From assembly GCF_900099825.1 (NCBI RefSeq), contig NZ_LT629693.1:5343001-5407000 (forward strand): DNA of 64,000 nucleotides. The letters run 5' to 3'. Under the pieces are notes generated by a model. That model did not search any database. It saw nothing but the letters and a program-made list of their open reading frames with translations, and was not told the DNA's origin. The translations under genes and the position numbers were made by a program. Numbering within the stretch: the first letter of the stretch is position 1; every line of letters begins with the position of its first letter. Positions 6,947-19,235 of this stretch are shown here, piece after piece. This DNA is from Bradyrhizobium ottawaense (GTDB taxonomy: Bacteria > Pseudomonadota > Alphaproteobacteria > Rhizobiales > Xanthobacteraceae).

Positions 6947-8650
6947 ATGACATTCATTGGCTGGACTCAGATCGTTCTCTATTGCGCTGTTGTCGTCGCG
7001 CTGGTCAAACCGCTCGGCTGGTACATGACGCGCGTCTTCAGCGGCGAGCGCACATTCCTCTCACCGGTCCTGCGTCCGGTCGAACGCGGGCTGTACTGGA
7101 TCGGCGGCGTCGACGAGAGGCGCGAGCAGCATTGGCTGACCTATGCGGTCGCGATGCTGCTGTTCCATGTCGGCGGCTTCCTGATCATCTACGGCCTGAT
7201 GCGGCTGCAGGCGTTGCTGCCGTTCAATCCGGCCGAACAATCCGCGGTCGCTGAGGACTTGTCCTTCAACACCGCGATCTCCTTCATCACCAACACCAAC
7301 TGGCAGAACTACGGCGGCGAAAGCACGCTGTCCTATCTGGTGCAGATGCTGGGGCTGACGCACCAGAATTTTCTGTCGGCGGCGACCGGCATCGCGCTTG
7401 CGGTCGCCCTGATCCGCGGCTTCTCGCGCTCCTCGATGCGAACCATCGGTAACTTCTGGGTCGACGTCACGCGCTGCACGCTCTATGTGCTGCTGCCGAT
7501 CTGCGTCGTCTACACGCTGTTCCTGGTTTGGCAGGGCATGCCGCAGACGCTGGGCGCCTATGTCGACGCCACCACGCTGGAAGGCGCCAAGCAGACCATC
7601 GCGGTCGGCCCCGTTGCCTCGCAGGTCGCCATCAAGATGCTGGGCACCAATGGCGGCGGTTTCTTCAACGCCAACGCCGCGCATCCCTTTGAAAACCCCA
7701 CCGCGCTGTCGAATTTCGTGCAGATGATCTCGATCTTCGCGCTCGGCGCGGCGCTGACCAACGTGTTCGGCCGCATGGTCGGCAACCAGCGCCAGGGCTG
7801 GGCCATCCTCGCCGTGATGGGCGTCCTGTTCCTGGCCGGGGTCACCGTCACCTACTGGGCAGAAGCCAATGGTACCTCGGCGCTGAGCGCGCTCGGGCTC
7901 TCCGGCGGCAACATGGAAGGCAAGGAGGTCCGCTTCGGCATCGTCGCCTCCAGCTTGTTTGCGGTCGTCACCACGGCGGCGTCCTGCGGTGCGGTCAATG
8001 CCATGCATGACAGCTTCACCGCGCTCGGTGGCATGATCCCGCTGATCAACATGCAGCTCGGCGAAATCATCGTCGGCGGCGTCGGCGCCGGGCTCTACGG
8101 CATGCTGCTGTTCGTGGTGCTGGCGATCTTCGTCGCCGGACTGATGGTCGGCCGCACGCCGGAATATGTCGGCAAGAAGATCGAGGCGCGCGAGGTCAAG
8201 ATGGCGATGCTCGCGATCCTGGTGCTGCCCTTGATGTATCTCGGCTGGACCGCGGTCGCCGTCGTGCTGCCGTCGGCAGTGGCGTCGATGGCGAATTCCG
8301 GCCCGCACGGGTTTACCGAGGTTCTCTATGCCTATACCTCGGCGACCGGCAATAACGGTTCGGCCTTCGCAGGTCTGACCGGCAACACCTTCTTCTACAA
8401 CCTGACACTCGCCAGTTCGATGTTCGTCGGCCGGTTCTTCATGATCATTCCGGCAATGGCGCTGGCGGGTTCGCTGGCCGGGAAGAAATCGCATCCCGCC
8501 TCGGCGGGTACGTTCCCGACCACCGGCGGCCTGTTCGTGGGGCTCGTTGTCGGCGTCATCCTGATCATCGGCGGTCTCACCTTCTTCCCGGCGCTCGCGC
8601 TCGGGCCGATCGTCGAGCATCTCGCGATGAACGCCAACACCCTGTTCTGA
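6947..8650 (+). CDS. kdpA: Potassium-transporting ATPase potassium-binding subunit KdpA
   Basis: 567 residues, the standard KdpA length, with about ten membrane segments. It is the superfamily-of-K-transporters channel-like subunit that selects K+ for KdpFABC in the inner membrane. The four filter loops are visible: [10 protein letters not shown] (115-125), [15 protein letters not shown] (from 233), [11 protein letters not shown] (mid-340s) and [12 protein letters not shown] (about 465). The second loop keeps the Gly residue cluster that sets micromolar K+ affinity. The start is ATG 6947, 12 bases after the preceding micro-ORF. First large gene of the kdpABC operon; expression is expected under K+ limitation through KdpDE encoded downstream. 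Confidence 0.98.
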   Translation: MTFIGWTQIVLYCAVVVALVKPLGWYMTRVFSGERTFLSPVLRPVERGLYWIGGVDERREQHWLTYAVAMLLFHVGGFLIIYGLMRLQALLPFNPAEQSAVAEDLSFNTAISFITNTNWQNYGGESTLSYLVQMLGLTHQNFLSAATGIALAVALIRGFSRSSMRTIGNFWVDVTRCTLYVLLPICVVYTLFLVWQGMPQTLGAYVDATTLEGAKQTIAVGPVASQVAIKMLGTNGGGFFNANAAHPFENPTALSNFVQMISIFALGAALTNVFGRMVGNQRQGWAILAVMGVLFLAGVTVTYWAEANGTSALSALGLSGGNMEGKEVRFGIVASSLFAVVTTAASCGAVNAMHDSFTALGGMIPLINMQLGEIIVGGVGAGLYGMLLFVVLAIFVAGLMVGRTPEYVGKKIEAREVKMAMLAILVLPLMYLGWTAVAVVLPSAVASMANSGPHGFTEVLYAYTSATGNNGSAFAGLTGNTFFYNLTLASSMFVGRFFMIIPAMALAGSLAGKKSHPASAGTFPTTGGLFVGLVVGVILIIGGLTFFPALALGPIVEHLAMNANTLF

Positions 8651-8675
8651 TCGAACTCATTTCGGAGCTACGTCC

Positions 8676-10796
<2,121 letters not shown>

Positions 10797-10803
10797 CCGC
10801 ATC

Positions 10804-10886
10804 CGTCATTGCGAGCGAAGCGAAGCAATCCATAGCGCCGCAAAGAAAGAATGGATTGCTTCGTCGCTTCGCTCCTCGCAATGACG
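10804..10886. repeat. Palindromic repeat between kdpB and kdpC
   Basis: The arms cgtcattgcgagcgaagcga and tcgcttcgctcctcgcaatg, closing with acg, are near-perfect reverse complements. They bracket caatccat and its mirror atggattg. The same element, with its arms slightly diverged, recurs at 36113-36197. In RNA it would form a long hairpin inside the kdpABC transcript, filling almost the whole 108-base gap. Confidence 0.85.
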
Positions 10887-10904
10887 AAATAATGGAGACT
10901 TGTT

Positions 10905-11510
10905 ATGTTAAGAGAAATCCGCCCCGCCATTCTCATCCTGATCCTGCTGACGCTGATCACGGGCCTTGCCTATCCCCTCGCCATGACCGCCATCGCCGGC
11001 GTCATCTTTCCGAAGCAGGCGCAAGGCAGCCTGATCGAGAAGGACGGCAAGGTGATCGGCTCCAGCCTGATCGGGCAGGAATTCAAGGACGACAAATATT
11101 TCCACGGCCGTCCTTCCGCGACCTCGGCGCCGGACCCGGCCGATTCCACCAAGACCGTGCCGGCGCCCTATAACGCCGCCAATTCCGGCGGCTCCAATCT
11201 GGGGCCGACCAGCAAGGCGCTGAACGACAGGATCAAGGACGACGTCGAGAAATTGAAGGCGGAGAATCCGACGGCCAGTGTCCCGGTCGATCTGGTCACG
11301 ACATCGGGTAGCGGGCTCGATCCCGATATTTCGCCCGAGGCGGCGCTATTCCAGGTGCCGCGGGTGGCGAAAGCCCGCAACATGCCGGAAGATCAGGTCC
11401 GCCAATTGGTCACGGCCAACAGCCAGGGCCGGCTTGGTGGCCTGCTCGGCGAACCCAGAGTTAACGTTTTGGCGCTGAATTTGGCGCTGGATCGGGTAGC
11501 TGCCAAATGA
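10905..11510 (+). CDS. kdpC: Potassium-transporting ATPase subunit KdpC
   Basis: 201 residues, matching the usual KdpC size. One N-terminal membrane helix ([20 protein letters not shown]) is followed by a periplasmic domain with the family motifs [29 protein letters not shown] and [16 protein letters not shown]. KdpC binds KdpA-KdpB and raises ATP/K+ affinity of the pump. It starts at ATG 10905, with GGAG (10893-10896) 8 bases upstream. It is separated from kdpB by the palindromic repeat, and the sensor kinase gene follows after 41 bases. Confidence 0.97.
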   Translation: MLREIRPAILILILLTLITGLAYPLAMTAIAGVIFPKQAQGSLIEKDGKVIGSSLIGQEFKDDKYFHGRPSATSAPDPADSTKTVPAPYNAANSGGSNLGPTSKALNDRIKDDVEKLKAENPTASVPVDLVTTSGSGLDPDISPEAALFQVPRVAKARNMPEDQVRQLVTANSQGRLGGLLGEPRVNVLALNLALDRVAAK

Positions 11511-11551
11511 GGCCATCTAGGCCGGGCGGCGGGTGAGGACTATATAGGCGT

Positions 11552-14269
11552 ATGGTCCAAGCCCGCCGCGATTCCGAACAACGTCCTTCTCCGGAAGCCT
11601 TGCTGGAAGCGGCCCGGCGCGAGGAAAGCCGCGCCGGCAAGCTCAAGATCTTCGTCGGCGCCGCCCCCGGCGTCGGCAAGACCTACGAGATGCTGCAGAG
11701 CGCGCATGCGCGGATGAAGGCGGGCGCCGATGTCGTGGTCGGCGTGGTCGAGACCCACGGCCGGGCCGAGACCGAAGCGCTGCTCGCGGGACTCGAGGTG
11801 CTGCCGCGCAAGCGGCTCACCTACAAGGAGCAGACGCTCGAGGAGATGGACCTCGATGCCCTGATCGCGCGGCGGCCGCAGATCGCGCTGGTCGACGAAC
11901 TCGCTCACACCAACGCGCCGGGCAGCCGCCATCCCAAGCGCTATCTTGATGTCGAAGAGCTGCTCTCCCATGGCATCGACGTCTATACCGCGGTCAACAT
12001 CCAGCACATCGAAAGCCTCAATGATGTGGTGGCCCAGATCACCCATGTTCGGGTCCGCGAGACCGTGCCGGACAAGGTGTTCGACCGCGCCGACGCCATC
12101 GAGCTGATCGACCTCACGCCCGACGACCTGATCCAGCGGTTGAAGGAAGGCAAGGTCTATGTCCCCAAACAGGCCGAGCGGGCGCTCGAGCATTATTTCT
12201 CGCCGGGCAATCTGACCGCGCTGCGCGAACTGGCGTTGCGGCGGACCGCCGAGCGGGTCGACGAGCAGTTGCTGACCCATATGCAGGCCAACGCCATCGC
12301 CGGGCCCTGGGCCGCGGGCGAACGCATTCTGGTTTGCCTGAGTGAGGATCCGCGCGCGGCCGGCCTCGTGCGCTACACCAAGCGGCTGGCGGACCGGCTG
12401 CATGCGCCTTGGACCGCGATCTCGATCGAGACTCGGCGCAGCCTGCAATTGACCGATGAACAGCGCGACCGGCTCGCCGATACCATGCGTCTGGCCGAAG
12501 CGCTCGGCGCTGAAGCGCTGACGATTCCCGGCGTCGGTCGCCGTATCGCCGACGACGTCATCCATTTCGCGCAAGCCAACAACGTGACGCAAATCATCAT
12601 CGGCAAATCGACGCGCTCGTGGTGGTTTGAACTGACGCGCGGCTCGGTCGTGCACGATCTGGTGCGGCGCTCCGGCAACATCAGCGTCAACGTCATCGCC
12701 GGCGACGAACAGGGCGTGACCAAGGCGGCGGTGCAGACCGCGGCGCGGTCGGAGCCGTTCAACCCGCGGCCCTATCTGATGGCGCTTTTGTTTGTCGCGA
12801 TCGGGCTTGTCGCGGCTTCGCTGATCCAGCCGCTGTTCGGCGGCATCGAGAACGTCGATCTGGTGTTTCTTACCGCAGTCGTCAGCGTCGCCGCGCGTTA
12901 TGGCCTGTGGCCGTCGCTGCTGGCGAGCGTCGTGGCGTCGCTGTGCTACAATTTCTTCTTCCTGCCGCCGGTCTATACCTTCACCATCACCGATCCGACC
13001 AATATCGCGGCGTTCTTCTTCTTCATGCTGATTGCGCTATTGGTGTCGAACGTCGCGGCAAGGGTGCGTTCGCAGGCCGATACCGCCATCGGCCGGGTGC
13101 GCACCACCGAATCGCTCTACGCCTTCAGCCGCAAGCTGGCGGGCACCGCGACGCTTGACGACGTGCTATGGGCGACCGCCTACCAGAACGCGCTGATGCT
13201 GAAGGTGCGCGTGGTGCTGCTGTTGCCGGAGGAGGGCGTACTGACCGTCAAGGCCGGCTATCCGCCGGAAGATCAGCTCGACCAGGCCGATCTTGCCGCC
13301 GCCAACTGGGCCTGGGACAACGACCGCCCGGCCGGGCGCGGCTCGGACACGCTGCCCGGCGCCAAGCGGCTGTTTCTGCCGATGCGAACCGGGCGCGGCG
13401 CGATCGGTGTTATCGGTATCGACGACGACCGTACCGGACCGTTGCTGACGCCGGACCAGCGACGGCTGCTGGATGCGCTGGTCGATCAGGGCGCGCTCGC
13501 GATCGAGCGGGTGCTGCTGGTCGAGGACATGGACCGGGTCAAGCGCACGGTGGAATCCGACCGGCTGCGCGGCGCGCTCTTGACCTCGATCTCGCATGAC
13601 CTCAAGACGCCGCTGGCCTCGGTGCTCGGCGCCGCCTCCACCATCCGCGATCTCGACGCCGGCCTGACCGACGAAGAGAAGCGCGATCTGCTCGCCACCG
13701 TGATCGACGAGTCCGAGCGGCTCAACCGGTTTATTGCCAACCTGCTCGACATGACCAAGCTCGAATCCGGCGCGATCGTGCCCAATACCGCGCGGCACGA
13801 CCTCAGCGAGATCGTCGGCAGCGCGCTGCGCCGGGCCGGCAAGATTCTTGGGCATCACAGGGTCTTGCTTGAATTGGCGGCCGATCTGCCGATGCTGGAG
13901 CTCGACGCCGTGCTGTTCGAACAGGTGCTGTTCAATCTGCTGGACAATGCCGCCAAGTACGCGGCCCCGGATACCACGATATCGGTCCGGGCCATGCGCG
14001 ATCAGGGACAGATCGCGCTTCAGATCCTGGACGAAGGCGCTGGCATTCCGCTGGGCGAGCTGGAAAGCGTGTTCGACAAATTCTATCGCGCGCAGAAGGG
14101 CGACCATGTCCGCCCCGGCACCGGGCTCGGCCTGGCGATTTCCCGCGGCTTCGTCGAAGCCATGCACGGCACCATAACGGCCGCCAATCGCGCCGACCGC
14201 AGCGGCGCGGTACTGACCATCCGGCTGCCGATACCGGTGGCGTCAAATTCCCTGGATACCGCCGCATGA
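11552..14269 (+). CDS. kdpD: Osmosensitive K+ channel sensor histidine kinase KdpD
   Basis: 905 residues. The domain order is: N-terminal KdpD domain with Walker A GAAPGVGKT (about 32-40) and LVDELAHTNAPGSRHPKRY; a universal-stress-protein-like domain (about 250-370); four membrane segments around 405-500 (LMALLFVAIGLVAASLI onward); a GAF-like region; HisKA with phospho-acceptor H682 in ISHDLKTPL; and HATPase with NLLDNAAKY and GTGLGLAIS. It senses K+ limitation and related cues and phosphorylates KdpE. The start is ATG 11552. Its stop overlaps the kdpE start by four bases (ATGA), so the two are translationally coupled. Confidence 0.97.
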   Translation: MVQARRDSEQRPSPEALLEAARREESRAGKLKIFVGAAPGVGKTYEMLQSAHARMKAGADVVVGVVETHGRAETEALLAGLEVLPRKRLTYKEQTLEEMDLDALIARRPQIALVDELAHTNAPGSRHPKRYLDVEELLSHGIDVYTAVNIQHIESLNDVVAQITHVRVRETVPDKVFDRADAIELIDLTPDDLIQRLKEGKVYVPKQAERALEHYFSPGNLTALRELALRRTAERVDEQLLTHMQANAIAGPWAAGERILVCLSEDPRAAGLVRYTKRLADRLHAPWTAISIETRRSLQLTDEQRDRLADTMRLAEALGAEALTIPGVGRRIADDVIHFAQANNVTQIIIGKSTRSWWFELTRGSVVHDLVRRSGNISVNVIAGDEQGVTKAAVQTAARSEPFNPRPYLMALLFVAIGLVAASLIQPLFGGIENVDLVFLTAVVSVAARYGLWPSLLASVVASLCYNFFFLPPVYTFTITDPTNIAAFFFFMLIALLVSNVAARVRSQADTAIGRVRTTESLYAFSRKLAGTATLDDVLWATAYQNALMLKVRVVLLLPEEGVLTVKAGYPPEDQLDQADLAAANWAWDNDRPAGRGSDTLPGAKRLFLPMRTGRGAIGVIGIDDDRTGPLLTPDQRRLLDALVDQGALAIERVLLVEDMDRVKRTVESDRLRGALLTSISHDLKTPLASVLGAASTIRDLDAGLTDEEKRDLLATVIDESERLNRFIANLLDMTKLESGAIVPNTARHDLSEIVGSALRRAGKILGHHRVLLELAADLPMLELDAVLFEQVLFNLLDNAAKYAAPDTTISVRAMRDQGQIALQILDEGAGIPLGELESVFDKFYRAQKGDHVRPGTGLGLAISRGFVEAMHGTITAANRADRSGAVLTIRLPIPVASNSLDTAA

Positions 14270-14955
14270 ATGCCACCCCGATCAAGGTTCTGGTCATCGA
14301 CGACGAGCCGCCGATCCGCAAATTGTTGCGGATGGGGCTGAGCACGCAGGGCTATGACATCCTCGAAGCATCCAACGGCAAGCTGGCGCTGGAAAAACTC
14401 GCTGAGGAGCCGGCGCTGATCATCCTCGATCTGGGCTTGCCGGATATTCAGGGCCACGAACTGCTGCGCATGATCCGCGGCCGCAACGACAGCGTGCCGA
14501 TCGTGGTGCTGTCGAGCCGGGGCGATGAAGCCGGCAAAGTGCAGGCGCTCGACCTTGGCGCCGACGACTACCTGACAAAACCGTTCGGGATGGATGAGCT
14601 GCTGGCGCGCATGCGCGCGGCGCTACGGCATCAATTGCAGGTGCAGGGCGAGCGGCCGGTGTTTCGCTCCGGCGATCTTTCGGTCGATCTGGTGCGCCGC
14701 ATCGTCAAGGTCGGCGACCGCGAGGTCAAGCTCTCGCCGAAGGAATACGAACTGCTGCGTGTGCTGGTGCAGCACGCCGGCAAGGTTCTGACCCACCGGT
14801 TTCTGCTAAAGGAATTGTGGGACGAATTGACCGACGCGCAGTATCTGCGCGTCTATGTCCGCCAGCTTCGGCAGAAGATCGAGGCCGACCCGGAACGGCC
14901 GCAGATCGTACTGACCGAGACGGGGATCGGGTATCGAATGAGGGCGGGGGATTAG
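14266..14955 (+). CDS. kdpE: KDP operon response regulator KdpE
   Basis: 229 residues, an OmpR/PhoB-type regulator. The receiver domain has the acidic pair DDEPP, phospho-acceptor D55 in LDLGLPD, and the conserved Lys in YLTKPF. The C-terminal winged helix carries KLSPKEYELLRVLVQHAGKV and the recognition helix region YLRVYVRQLRQKIE, ending GIGYRMR. When phosphorylated by KdpD it activates the kdpFABC promoter, which should lie in 6540-6644. It overlaps the kdpD stop by four bases, and a palindromic repeat follows the gene. Confidence 0.97.
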   Translation: MNATPIKVLVIDDEPPIRKLLRMGLSTQGYDILEASNGKLALEKLAEEPALIILDLGLPDIQGHELLRMIRGRNDSVPIVVLSSRGDEAGKVQALDLGADDYLTKPFGMDELLARMRAALRHQLQVQGERPVFRSGDLSVDLVRRIVKVGDREVKLSPKEYELLRVLVQHAGKVLTHRFLLKELWDELTDAQYLRVYVRQLRQKIEADPERPQIVLTETGIGYRMRAGD

Positions 14956-14965
14956 TTTTCTCGGC

Positions 14966-15048
14966 TGTCATGCCCCGCGAATGCGGGGCATCCAGTACGC
15001 CGCGGGCTTTCAGCTTGAGCACCGGCATCTGTGGCTGGGCGATGACAG
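14966..15048. repeat. Palindromic repeat after kdpE
   Basis: It starts tgtcatgccccgcgaatgcg, containing the hairpin tgccccgc/gcggggca, and closes with gggcgatgacag, which mirrors the outer tgtcat. I recognise this as a frequent Bradyrhizobium-type intergenic element. It may serve as an end point for the kdp transcript, although there is no U-tract. Confidence 0.65.
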
Positions 15049-15110
15049 GTTGGGGAATCGGGAACTTTCCCATATCGCGGCCATTATTTCCCCTCACCGG
15101 GAGATCCATC

Positions 15111-15362
15111 ATGGCACGAAAATATTCGAAGAAAGCTTCTGCCGACGTCGAGCGCGCAATGAAGAAGCGCAAGGCAGGGACGTTGAAGAGCGGCCGCTCC
15201 AAGAAGAAGGTCACCAGCCGCAAGCAGGCCATTGCGATCGGGCTGGCCGAAGCGCGCGCCGAGGGCAAGAAGGTGCCGAAGAAGGCTGCGAAGAAAACCG
15301 TAAAGAAGCGCAAGACGGCCAAGAAGACGGCGAAGAAGTCGAAGCGCAAGGCGAAGAAGTAG
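15111..15362 (+). CDS. Lysine-rich DUF6496 protein
   Basis: 83 residues starting at ATG 15111, with GGGAG ending seven bases upstream. The N-terminal half (MARKYSKKAS, then VERAMKKRKAGTLKSGRS, VTSRKQAIAIGLAEARAEGK) is the DUF6496 pattern. The second half is almost only Lys, Ala and Thr, with repeated KK and AKK units like a histone H1 or HU tail. Such a tail would bind nucleic acid non-specifically (inference). The ORF runs open far upstream, but the family and ribosome site fix the start. It is convergent with ku, from which a near-perfect palindrome separates it. Confidence 0.85.
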   Translation: MARKYSKKASADVERAMKKRKAGTLKSGRSKKKVTSRKQAIAIGLAEARAEGKKVPKKAAKKTVKKRKTAKKTAKKSKRKAKK

Positions 15363-15378
15363 GGACGCTTCCAGTTGT

Positions 15379-15435
15379 CGTCATGGCCGGGCAAAAGCGC
15401 GAAGCGCGTCTTCGCGCTTTTGCCCGGGCATGACG
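15379..15435. terminator. Near-perfect 25-bp palindrome between convergent genes, possible bidirectional terminator
   Basis: The arms cgtcatggccgggcaaaagc and gcttttgcccgggcatgacg, each extended by gcgaa/ttcgc, flank a 7-base loop. It lies in the 77-base gap between the DUF6496 gene and ku, which are convergent. The internal aaaag/cttttg gives only short A/U runs. It also belongs to the cgtcatg...catgacg repeat group found elsewhere in the window, so termination is a plausible but unproven role. Confidence 0.55.
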
Positions 15436-15439
15436 GGGT

Positions 15440-16327
15440 TCATCCCGCCTTGCGCGTCCGCGCCGCTGATCGATTCGCCTTCTTGGCTGCCCGGCGCGCA
15501 GGAGCCCGCCGCGGCGCCGCAGTATGCGCGCGCCGCTTGCCGGCGGACCCACCCTTCAGGCTCGCCTTCAGCGCATCCATCAGGTTGATCACGTTGTCCG
15601 GCTTCTCCGCGCGCCCGACCGCCTTCACCGGCTTGCCGGAGGCCTTGCGACGCACCAGCGCCTTCAAAGCGTTTTCGTATTCGTCCTTGAATTTGGAGGG
15701 ATCGAAATGCGCGGCCTTGGTATCGAGGATGTGACTTGCCAGTTCGATCATGTCCTTTGAGATCTTCGGGCTCTTGATGTCGTCGAAATAGTCGCCCTCG
15801 TCGCGCAATTCATAGGGGTAGCGCAGCGTGGTGCCGACGAGGCCCTTGCCGAGCGGCTCGATGGCGATGACGTGTTCGCGGCTGGTCAGCACGATCCGCG
15901 CCAGCGCGACGCGGTCCTTATCCTTCATGGCGTCGCGGATCACGGCGAAGGCGTCGATCCCGGCCTTGCCGTCCGGCACGATGTAATAGGGGTGGTCGAG
16001 GTAGCGCTTGTCGATCTCGTCGCGCGGCACAAAACTGTCGATATCGATGGTGTGGTTGCTCTCGATCTGGACGGCTTCCAGCTCTTCCTTTTCGACCTCG
16101 ACGTATTCGCCCTTTTTCAACTCATAGCCGCGGCCCTTCTGGTCGCTTTCGACGATGTCGCCGGTTTCGGCGTCGACCATCTGCTGCTTCAGCCGGTTGC
16201 CGGTCTCCTTGTTGATCATGTGGAAGCGGGTCTTCTCGACCGACGTTGAAGCCGGATACAGCGCTACCGGGCAGGACACGAGGGAAAGCTTGAGCGAGCC
16301 TTTCCAGTAGGCGCGGGGGGAGGCCAT
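15440..16327 (-). CDS. ku: Non-homologous end-joining protein Ku
   Basis: 295 residues, typical of bacterial Ku homodimers that bind DNA ends and recruit LigD. The start MASPRAYWKGSLKLSLVSCP is the usual Ku beta-barrel N-terminus, and the core runs to about residue 255 (DPSKFKDEYENAL). The C-terminus is a Lys/Arg/Ala-rich tail (KRRAHTAAPRRAPARRAAKK), the kind linked to DNA sliding in other Ku proteins. It starts at ATG 16327, with GGAG seven bases upstream. It is divergent from ligD with a 96-base shared control region. Confidence 0.96.
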   Translation of the reverse strand: MASPRAYWKGSLKLSLVSCPVALYPASTSVEKTRFHMINKETGNRLKQQMVDAETGDIVESDQKGRGYELKKGEYVEVEKEELEAVQIESNHTIDIDSFVPRDEIDKRYLDHPYYIVPDGKAGIDAFAVIRDAMKDKDRVALARIVLTSREHVIAIEPLGKGLVGTTLRYPYELRDEGDYFDDIKSPKISKDMIELASHILDTKAAHFDPSKFKDEYENALKALVRRKASGKPVKAVGRAEKPDNVINLMDALKASLKGGSAGKRRAHTAAPRRAPARRAAKKANRSAARTRKAG

Positions 16328-16423
16328 TTACGATCTCCGGCATGGTTGGGTTTGGGAACTTCAACGGCTATGCTTGGTTTTCGTTCCGGGCTGCCGCGCG
16401 GCCCTGATTTTTGAGGGTTGCCC

Positions 16424-19099
16424 GTGCCGCCGAAAAGCCTTTCCACCTACCGGAAGAAGCGTGATTTCGAGAAGACCGCGGAGCCTTCCGGCGACGCCAA
16501 AGTGGCCCCGTCGAAAGAGCGGCGCTTCGTGATCCAGAAGCACGACGCGACGCGGCTGCATTACGATCTCAGGTTGGAGTTCGATGGCGTCTTCAAATCC
16601 TGGGCCGTGACGCGGGGCCCCTCGGTCGATCCGCACGACAAGCGGCTGGCGGTCGAGGTCGAGGATCACCCGCTCGATTACGGCGATTTCGAAGGCACCA
16701 TTCCCGACAGCGAATATGGCGGCGGCACCGTGCAGCTCTGGGACCGCGGCACCTGGGAATCCGACGACCCTGACCGTGGCTTCAAGAAAGGCGACCTGAA
16801 GTTCACCCTGCACGGCGACAAGCTGCACGGGAGCTGGGTGCTGGTGCGGATGAAAGGCGACCGCTATGGCGGCAAGCGCACCAACTGGCTCCTGATCAAG
16901 CACCGCGACGAATTCGCCAGGCCAGGCGAGGGCGAATCGATCCTTGGGGAGGACCGGTCGGTCGCATCGGGACGGTCGATGGCGCAGATTGCGGAGGGCA
17001 AGGGAAGGGCGCCAAAGCCGTTCATGCTGGCCAGAAACGGAAAGACCGGTGGCAAGGGTAAGGCCGATGCGGTCTGGCACTCCAACCGCGGTACGGCCGC
17101 CGAGGCGCGGGCCAAAGGCAAGGCATCGATCGCGCGGCCCGCGGCGGCGACCGCTGCGCCAGTTTCCGCGAAGGCTGCCAAAGCGAAGAAGATTGCGGCC
17201 ATCCCCGAGTTTGTTGCGCCGCAGTTGTGTACGTCAGTCGAGAAGCCGCCGAATTCGGACGGCTGGGGCCATGAGATCAAGTTCGACGGCTACCGCGTGC
17301 AATTGCGGGTTGGGGATGGCGAGGTCGCGCTGAACACCCGCAAGGGGCTGAACTGGACCGACAAGTTCAGCGCTATCGCGAAAGAAGCCGAATCGTTTCC
17401 CGACGTGCTGATCGATGGCGAGATCGCCGCGCTCGACGACAAGGGTGTGCCGCATTTTTCGACGCTGCAGGCGGCGTTGTCGGAAGGCAAGACCAGCGCG
17501 CTTGTCTATTTTGCGTTCGATTTGCTGTTTCACGGCCGCGAGGACCTGCGCGAGTTACCGTTGCAGGAGCGCAAGGAGCGCCTGAAGCGCCTGCTGGAGA
17601 AGCACAACGGCAGCAAGCTGATTCGTTACGTCGATCATTTCGAAGTCCGCGGCGACGAGATGATGCGATCGGCCCGCTCGATGTCGCTGGAGGGCATTAT
17701 TTCCAAGAAGCTCGGTGCGCCCTATCGCTCCGGCCGCTCCGAGAGCTGGACCAAGACCAAGATCCGCAATGGGCAGGAGGTCGTGCTTGGCGGCTGGAAG
17801 ACCACCAACGAAAAATTCCGTTCACTGATGGCCGGCATGTATCGCGGCAAGCAGCTGGAATATGTCGGAATCGTCGGCACCGGCTACGGCGCGGACACGG
17901 TGCGTCGCATTATGCCGGCGTTGAAGAAAGCGGCTTCGGATAAAAGCCCGTTCGGCGGCAAGGATGCGCCGGCAAAGACCCGCGACGTGCATTGGCTGAA
18001 GCCCGAACTGGTCGCCGAGATCGAATTCGCCGGCTGGACCGACGACGGCAATATCCGGCAGGCCGCGTTCAAGGGGTTGCGTCAGGACAAACCGGCCGAT
18101 GAGGTGGTAGCGGAGAAGCCGTCGATGAAAAAGACTGCCAAACCTTCAACTTCCAAACCTTCGATCGTCGTCGTCAAATCGTCTGCGAAAAGCCCCACCG
18201 AAGTGATGGGCGTCGCCATTTCAAAACCGGACAAGGCCTTGTGGCCGGACGGTGGTGACGGCGAGCCGGTGACCAAGCTCGATCTCGCCCGTTACTTCGA
18301 GGCGGTCGGCGAATGGATGATCGGCCACATCAAGGGGCGGCCGTGCTCGGTACTTCGCGCACCCGACGGCATCGGCGGCGAGACCTTCTTTCAGCGTCAC
18401 GCTATGCCGGGTGGTTCGAAGCTGCTGGCGCTGGCCAAAGTCTCCGGCGACCGCAAACCCTATCTGCAGATCGACCGGGTCGAAGGGCTGGCAGCAGTGG
18501 CGCAGAGCGGTGGACTGGAACTGCATCCCTGGAATTGCGCGCCCGATGCCCCCGACGTGCCGGGCCGGCTGGTGTTTGATCTCGACCCCGCGCCGGATGT
18601 CGATTTTGCCGAGGTGGTCGAGGCGGCCAAAGACATGCGGCAGCGGTTGACCGCCGTGGGCCTCGAAAGCTTTTGCAAGACCACCGGCGGCAAGGGCCTG
18701 CACGTGGTGACGCCGTTGCTGCATGGCGCCCGGGATCGAGTGGACTGGAAGCAAGCCAAGGCCTTCGCGCAAGGCGTCTGCCAGTGGATGGCGAACGACG
18801 ATCCCGCTCGCTATCTGCTCAACATGTCGAAGAAGCTACGCAACGGAAAGATTTTCCTCGATTACCTGCGCAACGACCGTCTGTCGACCGCGGTTGCGGT
18901 ATTGTCGCCGCGCGCTCGCGCCGGTGCGACCGTGTCGATGCCGCTGATATGGACGCAGGTCCGCGGCGATCTCGATCCGAAGAAGTTTACCGTTCGCACG
19001 GTGCCGGCGCTGCTTTCGAAGACCAAGGCATGGCAGGGCTATGATGACGCGGCGACGTCGATCAAGGCGGCGATGAAGAAGCTGGCGTCAAAGGCTTAA
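16424..19099 (+). CDS. ligD: Multifunctional DNA ligase D (phosphoesterase-ligase-polymerase)
   Basis: About 891 residues. The N-terminal 3'-phosphoesterase (about 30-190) shows [16 protein letters not shown] and [11 protein letters not shown]. The central ATP-dependent ligase has the adenylated K286 in EIKFDGYR, then DGEIAALD and [16 protein letters not shown]. The C-terminal archaeo-eukaryotic-primase-type polymerase (about 600-890) has the metal pair in LVFDLDPA and [13 protein letters not shown]. It joins ends with Ku in NHEJ repair. I chose GTG 16424 because GAGGG ends six bases upstream; an in-frame TTG at 16418 is possible. A lysine/proline-rich linker around residue 565-590 separates ligase and polymerase. 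Confidence 0.96.
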   Translation: MPPKSLSTYRKKRDFEKTAEPSGDAKVAPSKERRFVIQKHDATRLHYDLRLEFDGVFKSWAVTRGPSVDPHDKRLAVEVEDHPLDYGDFEGTIPDSEYGGGTVQLWDRGTWESDDPDRGFKKGDLKFTLHGDKLHGSWVLVRMKGDRYGGKRTNWLLIKHRDEFARPGEGESILGEDRSVASGRSMAQIAEGKGRAPKPFMLARNGKTGGKGKADAVWHSNRGTAAEARAKGKASIARPAAATAAPVSAKAAKAKKIAAIPEFVAPQLCTSVEKPPNSDGWGHEIKFDGYRVQLRVGDGEVALNTRKGLNWTDKFSAIAKEAESFPDVLIDGEIAALDDKGVPHFSTLQAALSEGKTSALVYFAFDLLFHGREDLRELPLQERKERLKRLLEKHNGSKLIRYVDHFEVRGDEMMRSARSMSLEGIISKKLGAPYRSGRSESWTKTKIRNGQEVVLGGWKTTNEKFRSLMAGMYRGKQLEYVGIVGTGYGADTVRRIMPALKKAASDKSPFGGKDAPAKTRDVHWLKPELVAEIEFAGWTDDGNIRQAAFKGLRQDKPADEVVAEKPSMKKTAKPSTSKPSIVVVKSSAKSPTEVMGVAISKPDKALWPDGGDGEPVTKLDLARYFEAVGEWMIGHIKGRPCSVLRAPDGIGGETFFQRHAMPGGSKLLALAKVSGDRKPYLQIDRVEGLAAVAQSGGLELHPWNCAPDAPDVPGRLVFDLDPAPDVDFAEVVEAAKDMRQRLTAVGLESFCKTTGGKGLHVVTPLLHGARDRVDWKQAKAFAQGVCQWMANDDPARYLLNMSKKLRNGKIFLDYLRNDRLSTAVAVLSPRARAGATVSMPLIWTQVRGDLDPKKFTVRTVPALLSKTKAWQGYDDAATSIKAAMKKLASKA

Positions 19100-19127
19100 A
19101 GGCTGCAAGGGGTGGACGGAAGGTAAG

Positions 19128-19219
19128 TCGTCATGCCCGGGCTTAACCCGGGCATCCACGTCTTAACACCGCCGCCGCGATAAAGACGTGGATGGCCGGG
19201 ACAAGCCCGGCCATGACGA
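19128..19219. repeat. Palindromic repeat between ligD and a convergent small gene
   Basis: The left half is tcgtcatgcccgggcttaac and the right half is its mirror, ending acaagcccggccatgacga. An inner pair is catccacgtctt/aagacgtggatg. It closely resembles the element at 59416-59504. It probably acts as a structured 3' end for both flanking genes. Confidence 0.85.
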
Positions 19220-19235
19220 ATAGCATTCGATGCGC

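Noticed and set aside
12373..12655. Antisense frames within kdpD
   Set aside because: No ribosome site or family motif; kdpD is intact on the other strand.
16418..16423. TTG start for ligD
   Set aside because: GAGGG would directly abut TTG 16418, while GTG 16424 has six-base spacing.
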